From Flavisolibacter sp. (GTDB lineage Bacteria > Bacteroidota > Bacteroidia > Chitinophagales > Chitinophagaceae), in NCBI GenBank assembly GCA_028288675.1, contig JAQBNG010000092.1:1-32336 (forward strand): a stretch of 32,336 bases of DNA, in the 5' to 3' direction. The translations under genes were made by a program, and so were the position numbers. The first letter of the stretch is position 1. Each line of letters opens with the position of its first letter. Of this stretch, positions 8,015 to 17,212 are shown in pieces. A model generated the notes under the pieces. That model saw only the letters and a program-made list of their open reading frames with translations. It searched no databases and was not told the origin of the DNA.

Positions 8015-9163
8015 ATGAAGAAGTTTTCTTTCAAGCTGGTGTGGAAATCACTTAAAGATGCTTTCACCGGTTTCGGTGATGATAAGGTTACAAAGCTCAG
8101 CGCATCGCTGGCTTACTACACAGTATTTTCCTTAGCGCCGCTGCTGATTGTTATCATATCTATCGCCGGATTAGTTTTTGGCCGCGAGGCTATCCAGGGA
8201 TCCATTGACAACCAGGTGCAAAGCTTTATTGGAGCAGATGCAGCCAAACAAATACAGGAGATGATCAAGAGTGTGGCTATTAGTGGAAAGGGGGTTGTTG
8301 CTACGGTTATCGGTGTGGTTACTTTATTAATTGGTGCCACTTCAATTTTTGCCGAGATACAGGATTCAATCAATAGTATTTGGGGATTAAAGCCAAAGCC
8401 AAAAGTGGGGATACTAAAAACCCTTCAAAACCGCCTTCTTTCTTTTGGGTTAATTGGTAGCCTGGTTTTTTTGTTGCTAGTATCACTCGCCGCTACTACC
8501 GTTATAGAAAGTATTGGCGACCGGTTAAAGGCCTTTCTGCCCGATGTAACAGTGATTGTATTTTATGTTATCAATCTTGTACTCACCCTTTCTGTTACCA
8601 CTACTTTATTCGCCATTATATTTAAAGTGCTTCCAGATGCAAAAATTAAATGGAAGGACATCTGGCCAGGCGCCATTGCTACTTCACTGCTCTTCCTTAT
8701 TGGTAAATTCGCTATTTCTTTATACATAAGCACAAGCTCAGTAGGTAGCACTTATGGCGCAGCAGGTTCGCTGGCTGTTATATTGATATGGATTTACTAC
8801 TCTTCCATCATACTTTATTTTGGAGCAGAGTTTACCAAGTCGTATGCTTTTAATAAAGGCGCTAAAATCATTCCCAATCATTATGCTGAGTGGAACCGGG
8901 AACCTGCCGTACCTGGCGCGGAACCAAAAGAGCCCCCTGCAAATGCAGAACCGGCTGACACAGCTTCTGTTCAGCAAGAACAAAAACGTGCGCCTGCCCC
9001 ACCTGTTAACTTACAACCTGTGGTAGTGCAGCCTAATTTAAAGCCATCAGGTATAGAAAAGAAATCACCTAATATTGGAATTGTATTGGTAGGCCTGGTA
9101 CTCTATTTTATTAACAGCAAAAAAGATAACAATACAGTTTCTCTCAAGGCCGTAAAACAATAA
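8015..9163 (+). CDS. YihY/BrkB family inner-membrane protein, first of a tandem pair
   Basis: A 382-residue polytopic membrane protein of the family once misnamed ribonuclease BN. The core (about residues 1-290) has the family signature LSASLAYYTVFSLAPLLIVII and six predicted membrane segments, ending in the STYGAAGSLAVILIWIYYSSIILYFGAEFTKSYA motif. After it comes a proline/alanine/glutamate-rich tail of about 55 residues (PAVPGAEPKEPPANAEPA) and then a short hydrophobic stretch (NIGIVLVGLVLYFI), which is unusual for the family and absent from the neighbouring copy. AAAAAGG lies 6 bases before the ATG and supports this start. The biochemical function of the family is unsettled. It is clearly a paralogue of the next gene. 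Confidence 0.92.
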   Translation: MKKFSFKLVWKSLKDAFTGFGDDKVTKLSASLAYYTVFSLAPLLIVIISIAGLVFGREAIQGSIDNQVQSFIGADAAKQIQEMIKSVAISGKGVVATVIGVVTLLIGATSIFAEIQDSINSIWGLKPKPKVGILKTLQNRLLSFGLIGSLVFLLLVSLAATTVIESIGDRLKAFLPDVTVIVFYVINLVLTLSVTTTLFAIIFKVLPDAKIKWKDIWPGAIATSLLFLIGKFAISLYISTSSVGSTYGAAGSLAVILIWIYYSSIILYFGAEFTKSYAFNKGAKIIPNHYAEWNREPAVPGAEPKEPPANAEPADTASVQQEQKRAPAPPVNLQPVVVQPNLKPSGIEKKSPNIGIVLVGLVLYFINSKKDNNTVSLKAVKQ

Positions 9164-9207
9164 ATTCATGTGGCTGTTTTTTTGTACCTATACGGCAAAT
9201 CATCTCT

Positions 9208-10194
9208 ATGGCAAATAAGCTGAGTTTTAAGGGTATCTGGAAAGTATTGAAGCAGGCATTTAATGGGTTTGGCGATGATAAGGTTTTAAAGCTCAGTGCT
9301 GCACTTGCTTATTACACGGTTTTTTCTATTGGGCCTTTAATTATCGTTATTATTTATTTAGCTGGCATCATCTATGGCCGCGAGGCTATTGAAGGTTCCA
9401 TCTTTGGTCACATAAAAGGTTTGGTAGGCGCCGATGCGGCTACGCAAATACAAAACATGATCAAGAATGCGGCCTTGAACACCAAGGGAAATTTTGCCGC
9501 TGTGGTAGGTGTGGTAACGCTTGTAATTGGCGCCACCGGTGTGTTTGGCGAAATCCAGGAAAGCATCAACATGATTTGGAACCTGAAGCCTAAGCCAAAG
9601 AAGGGATGGCTTAAAATGCTTGTGAATCGGCTTCTTTCTTTTTCCGTCATTGTTAGTTTAGGATTTATTCTTTTGGTATCGTTGGTATTAACAGGATTGA
9701 TAGAAGCACTGATGGGGCGCCTGCAGGCTTACTTCCCAAACATTACTGTGGTGCTGGTATATATCATTAACCTGCTGCTTACGTTTGCAATCATCACCAC
9801 ACTGTTTGGAGTAATTTTTAAAGTATTGCCCGATGCTATTATTAAATGGCGTGATGTGATTGTTGGTTCTATGGTTACGGCGGTACTCTTTATGCTGGGT
9901 AAGTTTGCAATTACTTTTTATATCGGTACATCTGATGTTGGCGGAACATATGGAGCCGCCGGGTCGCTTGTTGTACTCTTACTATGGGTATATTATTCAT
10001 CTGTCATCTTATATTTTGGAGCAGAGTTTACCAAAGCGTATGCAGCTAATTTCGGATCAGTTATCCATCCAAGCGAATATGCAGTTTGGGTAAAGAATAT
10101 AGAAGTTGAAGAAAATCATGGATCATTACAACAATTGGAAGAAAAAAAGCAGGAACAGAACGATACAACCGGAGATCATGTAAAAGTGACGTAA
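9208..10194 (+). CDS. YihY/BrkB family inner-membrane protein, second of a tandem pair
   Basis: A 328-residue paralogue of the preceding protein, lying 44 bases downstream in the same direction. The two align from the first residues (FKGIWKVLKQAFNGFGDDKVLKLSAALAYYTVFS against FKLVWKSLKDAFTGFGDDKVTKLSASLAYYTVFS) through all membrane segments to YFGAEFTKAYA. After the core this copy has only a short acidic/glutamine-rich tail (LQQLEEKKQEQNDTTGD) in place of the proline-rich tail and extra hydrophobic stretch of its sister. Local tandem duplication followed by divergence of the C-termini is the simplest reading. A strong terminator at 10262-10298 closes the transcript. Confidence 0.93.
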   Translation: MANKLSFKGIWKVLKQAFNGFGDDKVLKLSAALAYYTVFSIGPLIIVIIYLAGIIYGREAIEGSIFGHIKGLVGADAATQIQNMIKNAALNTKGNFAAVVGVVTLVIGATGVFGEIQESINMIWNLKPKPKKGWLKMLVNRLLSFSVIVSLGFILLVSLVLTGLIEALMGRLQAYFPNITVVLVYIINLLLTFAIITTLFGVIFKVLPDAIIKWRDVIVGSMVTAVLFMLGKFAITFYIGTSDVGGTYGAAGSLVVLLLWVYYSSVILYFGAEFTKAYAANFGSVIHPSEYAVWVKNIEVEENHGSLQQLEEKKQEQNDTTGDHVKVT

Positions 10195-10261
10195 AGCATT
10201 TTGAAGTATGCTGTTGAATGCCTGTATAAGAATTACTTAATGCAATTGATCTCCTACCTAA

Positions 10262-10298
10262 AAAAAGGCTATCTCATAAAGTCTGAGATAGCCTTTTT
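10262..10298. terminator. Strong bidirectional terminator
   Basis: AAAAAGGCTATCTCA (10262-10276) and TGAGATAGCCTTTTT (10284-10298) form a perfect 15-bp stem with a 7-base loop. The A run on one side and T run on the other let it work for both converging genes (YihY copy 2 and the SDR gene). Confidence 0.93.
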
Positions 10299-10354
10299 AG
10301 AAAATGTCACCAGCAAAATTCACCTCATTAAATACGTGTTGCGAAATAAGGGAA

Positions 10355-11290
10355 TTAAATAAATTGATTTAAGGCAACCTGCGGAGAAGTAAACTTTATA
10401 CCCAGCTCTTTTGTTGCGTGTTGATTGCTATACACCATACTTGATTTTCCCAGGGGCTGCCGGCCATTTAACAGTAGCGATATATCAGATATTGCCCAGC
10501 TTTCACTTGTAAGAAGGTAATTCCCTCCATGTAAGTTAGGTGTAGTGGCCGCCAGGTAAATACTTTCAGCAACGTCTTTTACATCTACCATTGCGAATGC
10601 AACATCGTATTGAAAAAGTGCTTCCATAAAAGGGTTTGGTGCCATCTTGTTTTTTATCAGGAACTGCATGCCTGCAGAAGTAGAATCTTTTCTGTCTGAC
10701 AACTGGTTGCCAACGACGAATGTTGGAAATACACTAATAATTTCTGCTTCTATATGAGGGTTGTCAGTTATAAATTTTCGCACAGCCTGGTCAGCATAAT
10801 ATTTTGCCTGCGAATATGGGTGCGTTGTTTCATTTACAACAGCTGTATCCTTTTCAGAATACAGATGATCAGGTTTGCGTTCTTCGGCCGGGAATGGGAA
10901 TGAAGGATTAATAGCAGCTACCGAAGCAACGATAATTACTTTTTTTACCTGCGGTGATTGACTCACTGCTTCTAAAAAATTTTGGGTTCCTTTTATCGTA
11001 GGATCTAATAAATCTTTTTGGAGGTCCTGCACGTCAAGTTGAAAAGGCGTACCACAGTGCACAAGGATTTCACACCCGTTTACAAAATCCTTCAGTTCAT
11101 TTTCATTCTGTGTGTTTAACTGGAAAAGTTCCAGGTTTTCGGAAGATGATAAATTGAGTAAGTGCCGGTATTTTTCTTTATTGGAAAGGTCTGTGGCAGA
11201 AACCCTGACGAGGAAGTTCTCTTTTAAAAACCTTTTTGTTATGTAGCTTCCAATAAAGCCGGAGCCACCGATAATGCCTACTTTTCGCAT
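10355..11290 (-). CDS. NAD(P)-dependent extended SDR (epimerase/dihydroflavonol-reductase-like)
   Basis: A 311-residue Rossmann-fold oxidoreductase. The nucleotide-binding GGSGFIGSYITKRF loop is at residues 8-21, and the catalytic Y-x-x-x-K is PYSQAKYYADQAV, preceded by the VASVAAINPS strand that supplies the active-site serine. The arrangement (ILVHCGTPFQLDVQDLQKDLLDPTIKGTQNFLEA) resembles dihydroflavonol-4-reductase or aldehyde-reductase relatives more than sugar epimerases. Soluble, no signal peptide. Substrate unknown. It is separated by 56 bases from the TPR-FISUMP gene upstream and ends at the shared bidirectional terminator. Confidence 0.88.
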   Translation of the reverse strand: MRKVGIIGGSGFIGSYITKRFLKENFLVRVSATDLSNKEKYRHLLNLSSSENLELFQLNTQNENELKDFVNGCEILVHCGTPFQLDVQDLQKDLLDPTIKGTQNFLEAVSQSPQVKKVIIVASVAAINPSFPFPAEERKPDHLYSEKDTAVVNETTHPYSQAKYYADQAVRKFITDNPHIEAEIISVFPTFVVGNQLSDRKDSTSAGMQFLIKNKMAPNPFMEALFQYDVAFAMVDVKDVAESIYLAATTPNLHGGNYLLTSESWAISDISLLLNGRQPLGKSSMVYSNQHATKELGIKFTSPQVALNQFI

Positions 11291-11346
11291 AAAGAATTTT
11301 TAAGTGTTGAGTTATTGTTTTTAGATTGATTGACAGCATATTTTAT

Positions 11347-12972
11347 TTAATCCTTAATACAACGTACTGAAAGCCCACTAGCCTTATAAGGTTCACCTTT
11401 GTAAACTTCCTTTGATGCAATGTCGTTGTATAAGGCCCGATTCCAGGCGCCCTCTGCCTGTGAAGATGAAGAACTCCACCATCCACCATAATAGCCCAAT
11501 TGGTTGAATATACCAGTGTTAGAACGGAATCCACCCGGAAGACCTGCAAACCCACTTTCATTGCTGCCGCTAACATTTGTAGTCCATCCATAAGGTGCTT
11601 TCATCTTTTTTACTGCAAGGTCTTCCTGCAAAAAATTTGTCAGCGTTGTCCATTCGCCATCAGAAGGAATATGCCATCCTTTTGAGGCTAGCCCTCTGCT
11701 GTCCTGTACAGCATACCAGTTGTACAACTTCCCATAGTCCTCATTTTTAGGATCGTTATTATAGTAACACCAGGCGGGTCTTTTTTCTACCCCTGCTTTT
11801 TTCCATGCTTCTGCCGTCCTTACTTCAGGAATTATATCTCCATTAATAAAAGTGCTTACGTTCAGGTTTTCTGACATCCATATTTGGTTATTAATTTTTA
11901 TGGCATGATAAGTTCCGCCCCCTTCTCTAGGGTCAGTGAACTTGCTTTTGACAATATTTTTTGTAACCTGTGGCTGTTCTGTTTCTGTGGAAGGAGTTGT
12001 GGTTGCGACCTGGCTTTCTGTTTTAGTAGCAGAAGTGCAAAATTCTTTTATAAGACTCATGGCTGAAGTATCGCCCAATGTTGCTGCCTTTTTAAAATCT
12101 TCGCAACCACCAACCGCATTAAACGCCATAATTTTTGTAAGTCCACGGCTTATGTATGCGTCAGCCAATGTGGGATCAATTTCTATTGCTTTTGTATAAT
12201 CGGCAATGGAGTTAGGATAGTCTTTGAATTGTTGCCTTGCATCTGCCCGAAGCACATATAATTTTTTATTCTTTGGATTGAAAGCGATTGCAGTACTATA
12301 CTCACCTATAGCTCCGGCGTAATCCTTCTTCTCAATTTTTTTAAATCCCTCGTCGATAAGGGCTTCTTCTCTATCTTTTTTATGCTCTGTTTCCGATTGA
12401 AGGTTAGCTCCTTTCGCAACGTTATCCGCGTTTTTTAAGTCTAAAGAAGATCCGGAAAAATCACGCAGTTCCAACTTTACCACTCCCCGTATTGCATAAG
12501 CATGTTCGTGGCGTGGGTTAAGTTCAATGGCTTTGTTCAGGTCTGCAAGAGCCCCGGTAAATTCTTTAAGAAAATACTTAGCCCTGCCCCGATAATAGTA
12601 ATTATCAGCGTCCTGTGTGTCGTATTCAATTGCTTTATCTAAGTCCTGAATAGCCGCTGCATATTCTTTCAGTGCCACCCTGATCATACCACGCATAGAA
12701 TAGGCAGTTTTGTATTGAGGGTTAAGTTCAATAGCCTTATTTAAATCCTGGAGAGCTCCTAAGTCTTCTTTCTGCATAGCTTTTATTGAGCCCCGGACAA
12801 CATACTTTGCCGCAGAAGGATTAAGTTCTATTGATTTAGTGATGTCTTGAATTGCACCCTTTTCATCATTTGCTTTGTGCTTCTCCAAACCCCGGTCGAA
12901 GTATTCCTCTGCCGTTTGTGCATTAGCTGAACCAATAAGCATCACAGCGAAAAGAAGTAAAATGTATTTCAT
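11347..12972 (-). CDS. Exported TPR protein with C-terminal FISUMP domain
   Basis: A 541-residue protein with a signal peptide (ending GSANAQT, about 19 residues). Seven or eight tetratricopeptide repeats follow in two blocks, about 22-188 and 205-305, each with the DLNKAIELNP type of helix turn. A threonine/glutamate-rich linker (316-345) leads to a domain at about 345-541 that I recognise as the Fibrobacter succinogenes major paralogous (FISUMP) domain: WMSENLNVSTF, WCYYNNDP, YGKLYNWYAV, GWHIPSDGEWTTL, GFAGLPGGFRS, WWSSSS and the ending GLSVRCIKD. TPRs mediate protein contacts; FISUMP has a C-type-lectin-like character and is found on surface proteins, but its ligand is unknown. It lies 168 bases behind the unknown secreted protein gene and may share its transcript. 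Confidence 0.92.
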   Translation of the reverse strand: MKYILLLFAVMLIGSANAQTAEEYFDRGLEKHKANDEKGAIQDITKSIELNPSAAKYVVRGSIKAMQKEDLGALQDLNKAIELNPQYKTAYSMRGMIRVALKEYAAAIQDLDKAIEYDTQDADNYYYRGRAKYFLKEFTGALADLNKAIELNPRHEHAYAIRGVVKLELRDFSGSSLDLKNADNVAKGANLQSETEHKKDREEALIDEGFKKIEKKDYAGAIGEYSTAIAFNPKNKKLYVLRADARQQFKDYPNSIADYTKAIEIDPTLADAYISRGLTKIMAFNAVGGCEDFKKAATLGDTSAMSLIKEFCTSATKTESQVATTTPSTETEQPQVTKNIVKSKFTDPREGGGTYHAIKINNQIWMSENLNVSTFINGDIIPEVRTAEAWKKAGVEKRPAWCYYNNDPKNEDYGKLYNWYAVQDSRGLASKGWHIPSDGEWTTLTNFLQEDLAVKKMKAPYGWTTNVSGSNESGFAGLPGGFRSNTGIFNQLGYYGGWWSSSSSQAEGAWNRALYNDIASKEVYKGEPYKASGLSVRCIKD

Positions 12973-13140
12973 TTTTTTCTATTTAGACAATTCTGCGTGT
13001 TTTACTACTGGATTTTGATCAGGATTGTGTTTCGAAAATGGGAACTCTTTTTATTCTTTAGATTGAAGAGAATTTGTAAAATGCAAAGCGCCATTTGTGG
13101 AAGAGTTTTATAATGCCCAACTGTAATCAACCATGGCCTT

Positions 13141-14751
13141 TTACTGAAACACATATTTAGACAGCCATAGTTTTTTATAATCTTCGTCACTTCCAATAAA
13201 CACAAGACTGTTTTCTGCCGTATTAAAAATTGGTAAAAAACTTTTGGAGGTATAAAATTTCTCATCGCCCAACACACTGAAGCTGCTTACCGAAGTGCCT
13301 TCCACATCAAGCTTTGCGATGCGTGGAAAATAGCGTCCGTAATAAGTGGCGTTGCCGACATAGGCTGCCACAAAGCCATCATAGCCTTTAAAGCCTTTTA
13401 CTTCCATAATTACCCAGTACAATGATTTGCCATCTTTGGAAGGAACAAACATTTGCGTAATAGGAAATATCTCACTCTTCTTATCCGTATTCATTTTTTC
13501 TACACCGTACTGCGCTTTCAATTGTCCTGCTTTATCAAAATGAAAACATACAATGTCTTCGTATGTTTTTACCGGGTTACCCAGTCCAAGGTTTGTTTTG
13601 CCGGTAAGCTGGCCCGCAACAAGGTACTCACCCGAAGGTGTTATTCTGAAGTTAGATACTAAAAACCTGCGGCCTTTGTAAGCATCGGCACCTTTATCTT
13701 GTGGTGATGTTTTAAACTTTGATTTAAACTCGCTTACAGGTGCTGCTGTAGCAAAATCGAGCTGGCTGCCGGTGAATTTCAATAAATGGAAACTTTCCAT
13801 TTTTTCATCCGCTTTTTTAGCCCAGTAAAAGTCCTGTTTGTTTTCGCCTTCTTTATAACATGGATTACTTATAGTACCCGCATATTCGTCAAACACTTCC
13901 TCATAGGAATCTTTCGATTTTGTAGAGGTAGCGCAGAAGAACACCGATCCGCCTTCTTCCTGTGCATCTACAATCAGCAGGTTGTTGGAAGGGCTTTTAA
14001 AAGTTACTTTATTCTTTACATCGCCGGTAGTGCCATATCTTAAATACGTGTATGCAGAAAGATCGGGCTCACCTTTTTTTGGAGCAAATACAAGAACAAC
14101 GTCTCCATTATCTAGCTGTGAAGAAAACACCAGGGATTGTGATCCGCTTATGTCAACGGGTTTTGATGTAATGTCAAGATCAGCATTCACACCAAGTATA
14201 AAAAAATCTCTTCCTTTTTTATGAACGTCACTTTCAGTAGCACCTACTACGAAAAGTTTTTCGTCGGTACCCGTAAAGGCTGCATAGCCGTAATACTTTC
14301 CATTTTCGTTGCGGGGTTTTATAGTTTCTGAAGTAAGAATTTTAGTGATAAAGTAGCGTTGCTTTTTATAATCCCATGACTTAGTAGCTGAAAATTTGCT
14401 GAACCGCAGCTTCATACTTAATAAATCAAAGCCACCGCAGCCACCAACCGATGCATCGAAGCCGGATACGGTCTTATCGGGTTTATCTTCTTTTTTCTCT
14501 TTTGGTTCCGAGACTTCCTCGCTTTTTATAAATTTTATGTTGTTATCAAACTGGTAGTTCTCGTAAAATATTTCATTCTTTTTTTTATCGCCGGGAATTT
14601 TATACGTAATTGTATAAACGCCATCCGAAGAAGCGGTATTTGATATAAACCCCTTGCCTGCTTTTTTAGAAAGCTCCTGGATGGCTTCCTGTGCGCCGCT
14701 TTGTAAAATAAAAAAACACAGGGTTACTGAAAGTGCAAATGCTCGTGTCAT
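13141..14751 (-). CDS. Secreted protein of unknown function
   Basis: I do not recognise this 536-residue protein. It has a signal peptide (MTRAFALSVTLCFFILQSGAQ). A lysine/glutamate/proline-rich segment (EPKEKKEDKPDK) is followed by a glycine/cysteine motif VGGCGGFDLLSMKLRF and then about 400 residues of beta-rich sequence in which phrases such as EKLFVVGATESD, GDVVLVFAPKKG, EYLVAGQLTG and SLVFIGSDEDYKKLWLSKY recur at blade-like intervals. A beta-propeller is plausible but is inference. It is preceded by one copy of the 16-base element shared with the response regulator gene, so it is a candidate target of the neighbouring two-component system. No transmembrane segment or T9SS tail is visible. 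Confidence 0.82.
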   Translation of the reverse strand: MTRAFALSVTLCFFILQSGAQEAIQELSKKAGKGFISNTASSDGVYTITYKIPGDKKKNEIFYENYQFDNNIKFIKSEEVSEPKEKKEDKPDKTVSGFDASVGGCGGFDLLSMKLRFSKFSATKSWDYKKQRYFITKILTSETIKPRNENGKYYGYAAFTGTDEKLFVVGATESDVHKKGRDFFILGVNADLDITSKPVDISGSQSLVFSSQLDNGDVVLVFAPKKGEPDLSAYTYLRYGTTGDVKNKVTFKSPSNNLLIVDAQEEGGSVFFCATSTKSKDSYEEVFDEYAGTISNPCYKEGENKQDFYWAKKADEKMESFHLLKFTGSQLDFATAAPVSEFKSKFKTSPQDKGADAYKGRRFLVSNFRITPSGEYLVAGQLTGKTNLGLGNPVKTYEDIVCFHFDKAGQLKAQYGVEKMNTDKKSEIFPITQMFVPSKDGKSLYWVIMEVKGFKGYDGFVAAYVGNATYYGRYFPRIAKLDVEGTSVSSFSVLGDEKFYTSKSFLPIFNTAENSLVFIGSDEDYKKLWLSKYVFQ

Positions 14752-15139
14752 AATTAGTTTTGTTTAAGAAGATGAATGTAGCCGTGGCACCCATAATAAA
14801 AAGTGTGAAAATAGTAGTAGGGTTGATTGATGGATCAGTTGATCTGGATAATCTGTGAAGGATATTTAAAAGAAATGGGTTGAAAGAAAATTAAAGAGCC
14901 AATTCTATCATTTACCAGGGGCGCTGCTGCAAGAAATTTTCCTTTAGTAAAAGGCAGGTGGTGGTAATGTCGTCCGGTTTGATACTACCGTCCTATGTGC
15001 TGCTAACTGTGACACTATGATTTTACTGATCCAGGTAATTATTTCATTTCGCTTTATAAAAGAATGTATAAAAAATTGAGGACTAACAACGGTTGTTTTG
15101 ATTAAAATTTCTGCTGAGAATAAGTATAAACGAGGGTTA
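14752..15139. other. 388-bp gap between the WG-repeat gene and the unknown secreted protein gene
   Basis: The part next to 14751 holds the candidate promoter and shared element listed separately. Further right is GATCAGTTGATC (14834-14845) and a weak AACAAC-G-GTTGTT inverted repeat (15085-15097) that could end the WG-repeat transcript. No open frame with protein-like character and no RNA gene is visible. Confidence 0.5.
14773..14819 (-). promoter_or_regulatory. Candidate regulated promoter, copy A of the shared element
   Basis: Read on the minus strand: TACTACTATTTTCACA (14819-14804), 23 nt, then TACATTCA (14780-14773), a 4-of-6 match to TAnnTTTG. The ATG at 14751 is 21 bases further on. Over 23 bases (14797-14819) it matches copy B at 22 positions. 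Confidence 0.65.
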
Positions 15140-17155
15140 TTATTGGTTTACTCGTTTACCTGTGTTATCTAAGTATAACGACTCGCCCTTGAATACAACT
15201 TTTACTTTTCCGTTTTCAAAACCATATACATCATCATAAACCGGCGCAATTATTTCTTCTCCTTTGGTATTTATATATCCCCACTTATTTCCTATTCTTA
15301 CAGAACAAAGGCCATCCTTAAAAGTAGCAACACGGTCATATTTCAAAGCAATGATTGCTTTGCCGGTTTTATCAGCATAGCCCCATTTGCCATTTAATTT
15401 TATAGCAGCTAATCCATCAGTAAAAGAAAGTATCTCATCATACATTATTGGTACAACCACTTTGCCCTTGCTGTCAATTAGTCCCCACTTGCCTTTCATC
15501 ATAACATCTACACACCCCTCCTTAAACCGTAAGCTGGATTTGTCATAGATTAATGGTATTGAAACTATTCCGCTTTTATTAATAAAGCCGAATTTTTTCC
15601 CGAGTAAAATACCGGCTAATCCATCTTTAAAATCTACTGCATAGTCATAAGTCAATGGTATTACTTCTTTACCACTTTCATTAATGAAGCCGTACTTATA
15701 ATTTTTACTTACAACTGCCAGGCCCTGATAAAAATTTTCTTTAGTGCTATAGGCAGTGTTGTTTTGTGCAATGGGTTTTGCGGGCACAATACCTTTTTTG
15801 TTAGTGGTTAGTTTATAAGTTGTAGCAGGCTTTCTCACTTCTTCAGGCGCCAACCCAGGTATCTCAGAAATAACATCCATTTCATTAACCTGTTTCCCCG
15901 TTCTGTCAAAAAATAAATACCTGCCTTCTAATTGCACTCCTCCTTTTCCTTTTTCAAACCTGCCACCATAATCATAGATAGCAGGAACCATTTGATTGCC
16001 GGTTTTATCTATAAAGCCCCATTTGGCATACCTATTCCCTCCCGGTCCATTTATTCTTACACTTGCTATCCCTTCATTAAAATCTAATGCGTCATCATAA
16101 ATAAAGGGAATTATTTCGTTTCCCTTTTTATCCACATAGCCATACTTTCCGTTTAATTGTACAGCCGCCATTCCTTCTGAGAAACTTTTGGCATGCTGGT
16201 ATTTTGAAGCGATAAGTTCTTTAGCGGTTTTATCTATAAACCCCCATTTGCTATTTAGTTTTACAGGAGCAAGTCCTTCTTTAAAATCATTAACACCATC
16301 GTATGCCGCAGCTATAATTTGATTGCCTGTTTTATCAATGAAACCCCATTTAACGAATTCCTGAACACCTGCCATGCCATCGGAGTAATCGCGAACAGAA
16401 TTATAACTAAATGGAATTATTTGATTGCCTGTTTTATCAATAAAGCCCCATTTGCCTTTTCCATAATTACTGGTTGATGTTTTTATTTGTACGGCGGATA
16501 AGCCTTCGGAGAAACCATTAGCATAACCATATTGGGGATGGATGATTTCATTCCCGGCTTTATCTATAAATCCAAATCCATTATTGGTAAGTACTACAGA
16601 CATTCCTTCTTTAAAGTCATCCATAGTATTATAAAAGCCAGGAGTAACTTCCTTACCTTCTTTATCAATAAGAAACGTATGCAGATAGGTTGTAACCCTT
16701 GCTGTACCGTTTTTAAAAGCATAGACCCAATCATATATCATGGGGATTACAACTTCACCTTTTTCATTTGCATATCCATACTTGCTTTCTCCGTTGTAGT
16801 TTTTAAATCCAATAATAGCACGTCCTTCAAATAGTTTTTGTTTAAACGTATAAGCTGGAGCAACAATTTTGACGACAGGGTTTTCTTTTGCCGCAAGTTC
16901 CCTCTGAGTTGCTCTTTGCTCACGTAGCCGCTGCTGTTTTTCGCGTTCCGATTCATAAATCGCGGTAGTGGACGAAGGTGTTGGCTTATAAGTATTTTGC
17001 CTGTTCCTAGCCTCCTCTGCACGTCTATCATAAGAGGATTTTACGTTGCCGTTTTTATCGTATGCGGAAACATACTGCGCCCCTGCTTTTGTGAGGGATA
17101 ACAAACAAATTGAAATCATAAACAACCCAAAAACCGGAATAGTGCGATGTTTCAT
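15140..17155 (-). CDS. Exported WG-repeat protein
   Basis: A 671-residue protein made almost wholly of WG repeats, about 23-35 residues each, with the core WGFIDKTGNQIIPxxYDxxxxFxEGLAxV. I count about 13 full and two partial copies: a first block at about 107-425 and a second at about 475-671, separated by a 50-residue linker without repeats. It begins with a signal peptide (residues 1-27, ending TKAGAQ), then a basic/glutamine-rich segment (66-92) that may be a short helix. WG repeats form beta-solenoid or propeller-like scaffolds of largely unknown binding function. Several repeats are also near-identical in DNA: a 23-base stretch at 16317-16339 recurs at 16419-16441. It starts 57 bases after the small exported protein gene and probably shares its transcript. 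Confidence 0.93.
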   Translation of the reverse strand: MKHRTIPVFGLFMISICLLSLTKAGAQYVSAYDKNGNVKSSYDRRAEEARNRQNTYKPTPSSTTAIYESEREKQQRLREQRATQRELAAKENPVVKIVAPAYTFKQKLFEGRAIIGFKNYNGESKYGYANEKGEVVIPMIYDWVYAFKNGTARVTTYLHTFLIDKEGKEVTPGFYNTMDDFKEGMSVVLTNNGFGFIDKAGNEIIHPQYGYANGFSEGLSAVQIKTSTSNYGKGKWGFIDKTGNQIIPFSYNSVRDYSDGMAGVQEFVKWGFIDKTGNQIIAAAYDGVNDFKEGLAPVKLNSKWGFIDKTAKELIASKYQHAKSFSEGMAAVQLNGKYGYVDKKGNEIIPFIYDDALDFNEGIASVRINGPGGNRYAKWGFIDKTGNQMVPAIYDYGGRFEKGKGGVQLEGRYLFFDRTGKQVNEMDVISEIPGLAPEEVRKPATTYKLTTNKKGIVPAKPIAQNNTAYSTKENFYQGLAVVSKNYKYGFINESGKEVIPLTYDYAVDFKDGLAGILLGKKFGFINKSGIVSIPLIYDKSSLRFKEGCVDVMMKGKWGLIDSKGKVVVPIMYDEILSFTDGLAAIKLNGKWGYADKTGKAIIALKYDRVATFKDGLCSVRIGNKWGYINTKGEEIIAPVYDDVYGFENGKVKVVFKGESLYLDNTGKRVNQ

Positions 17156-17212
17156 ATGAGTGCCTTTTTTGTTAAACTATTAATCATTTGAATACTATTA
17201 AAACATGCATAT

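Noticed and set aside
13005-13277. Minus-strand open frame of 90 codons.
   Set aside because: Half of it overlaps the end of the 536-residue secreted protein in another frame; no start context and no protein-like pattern.
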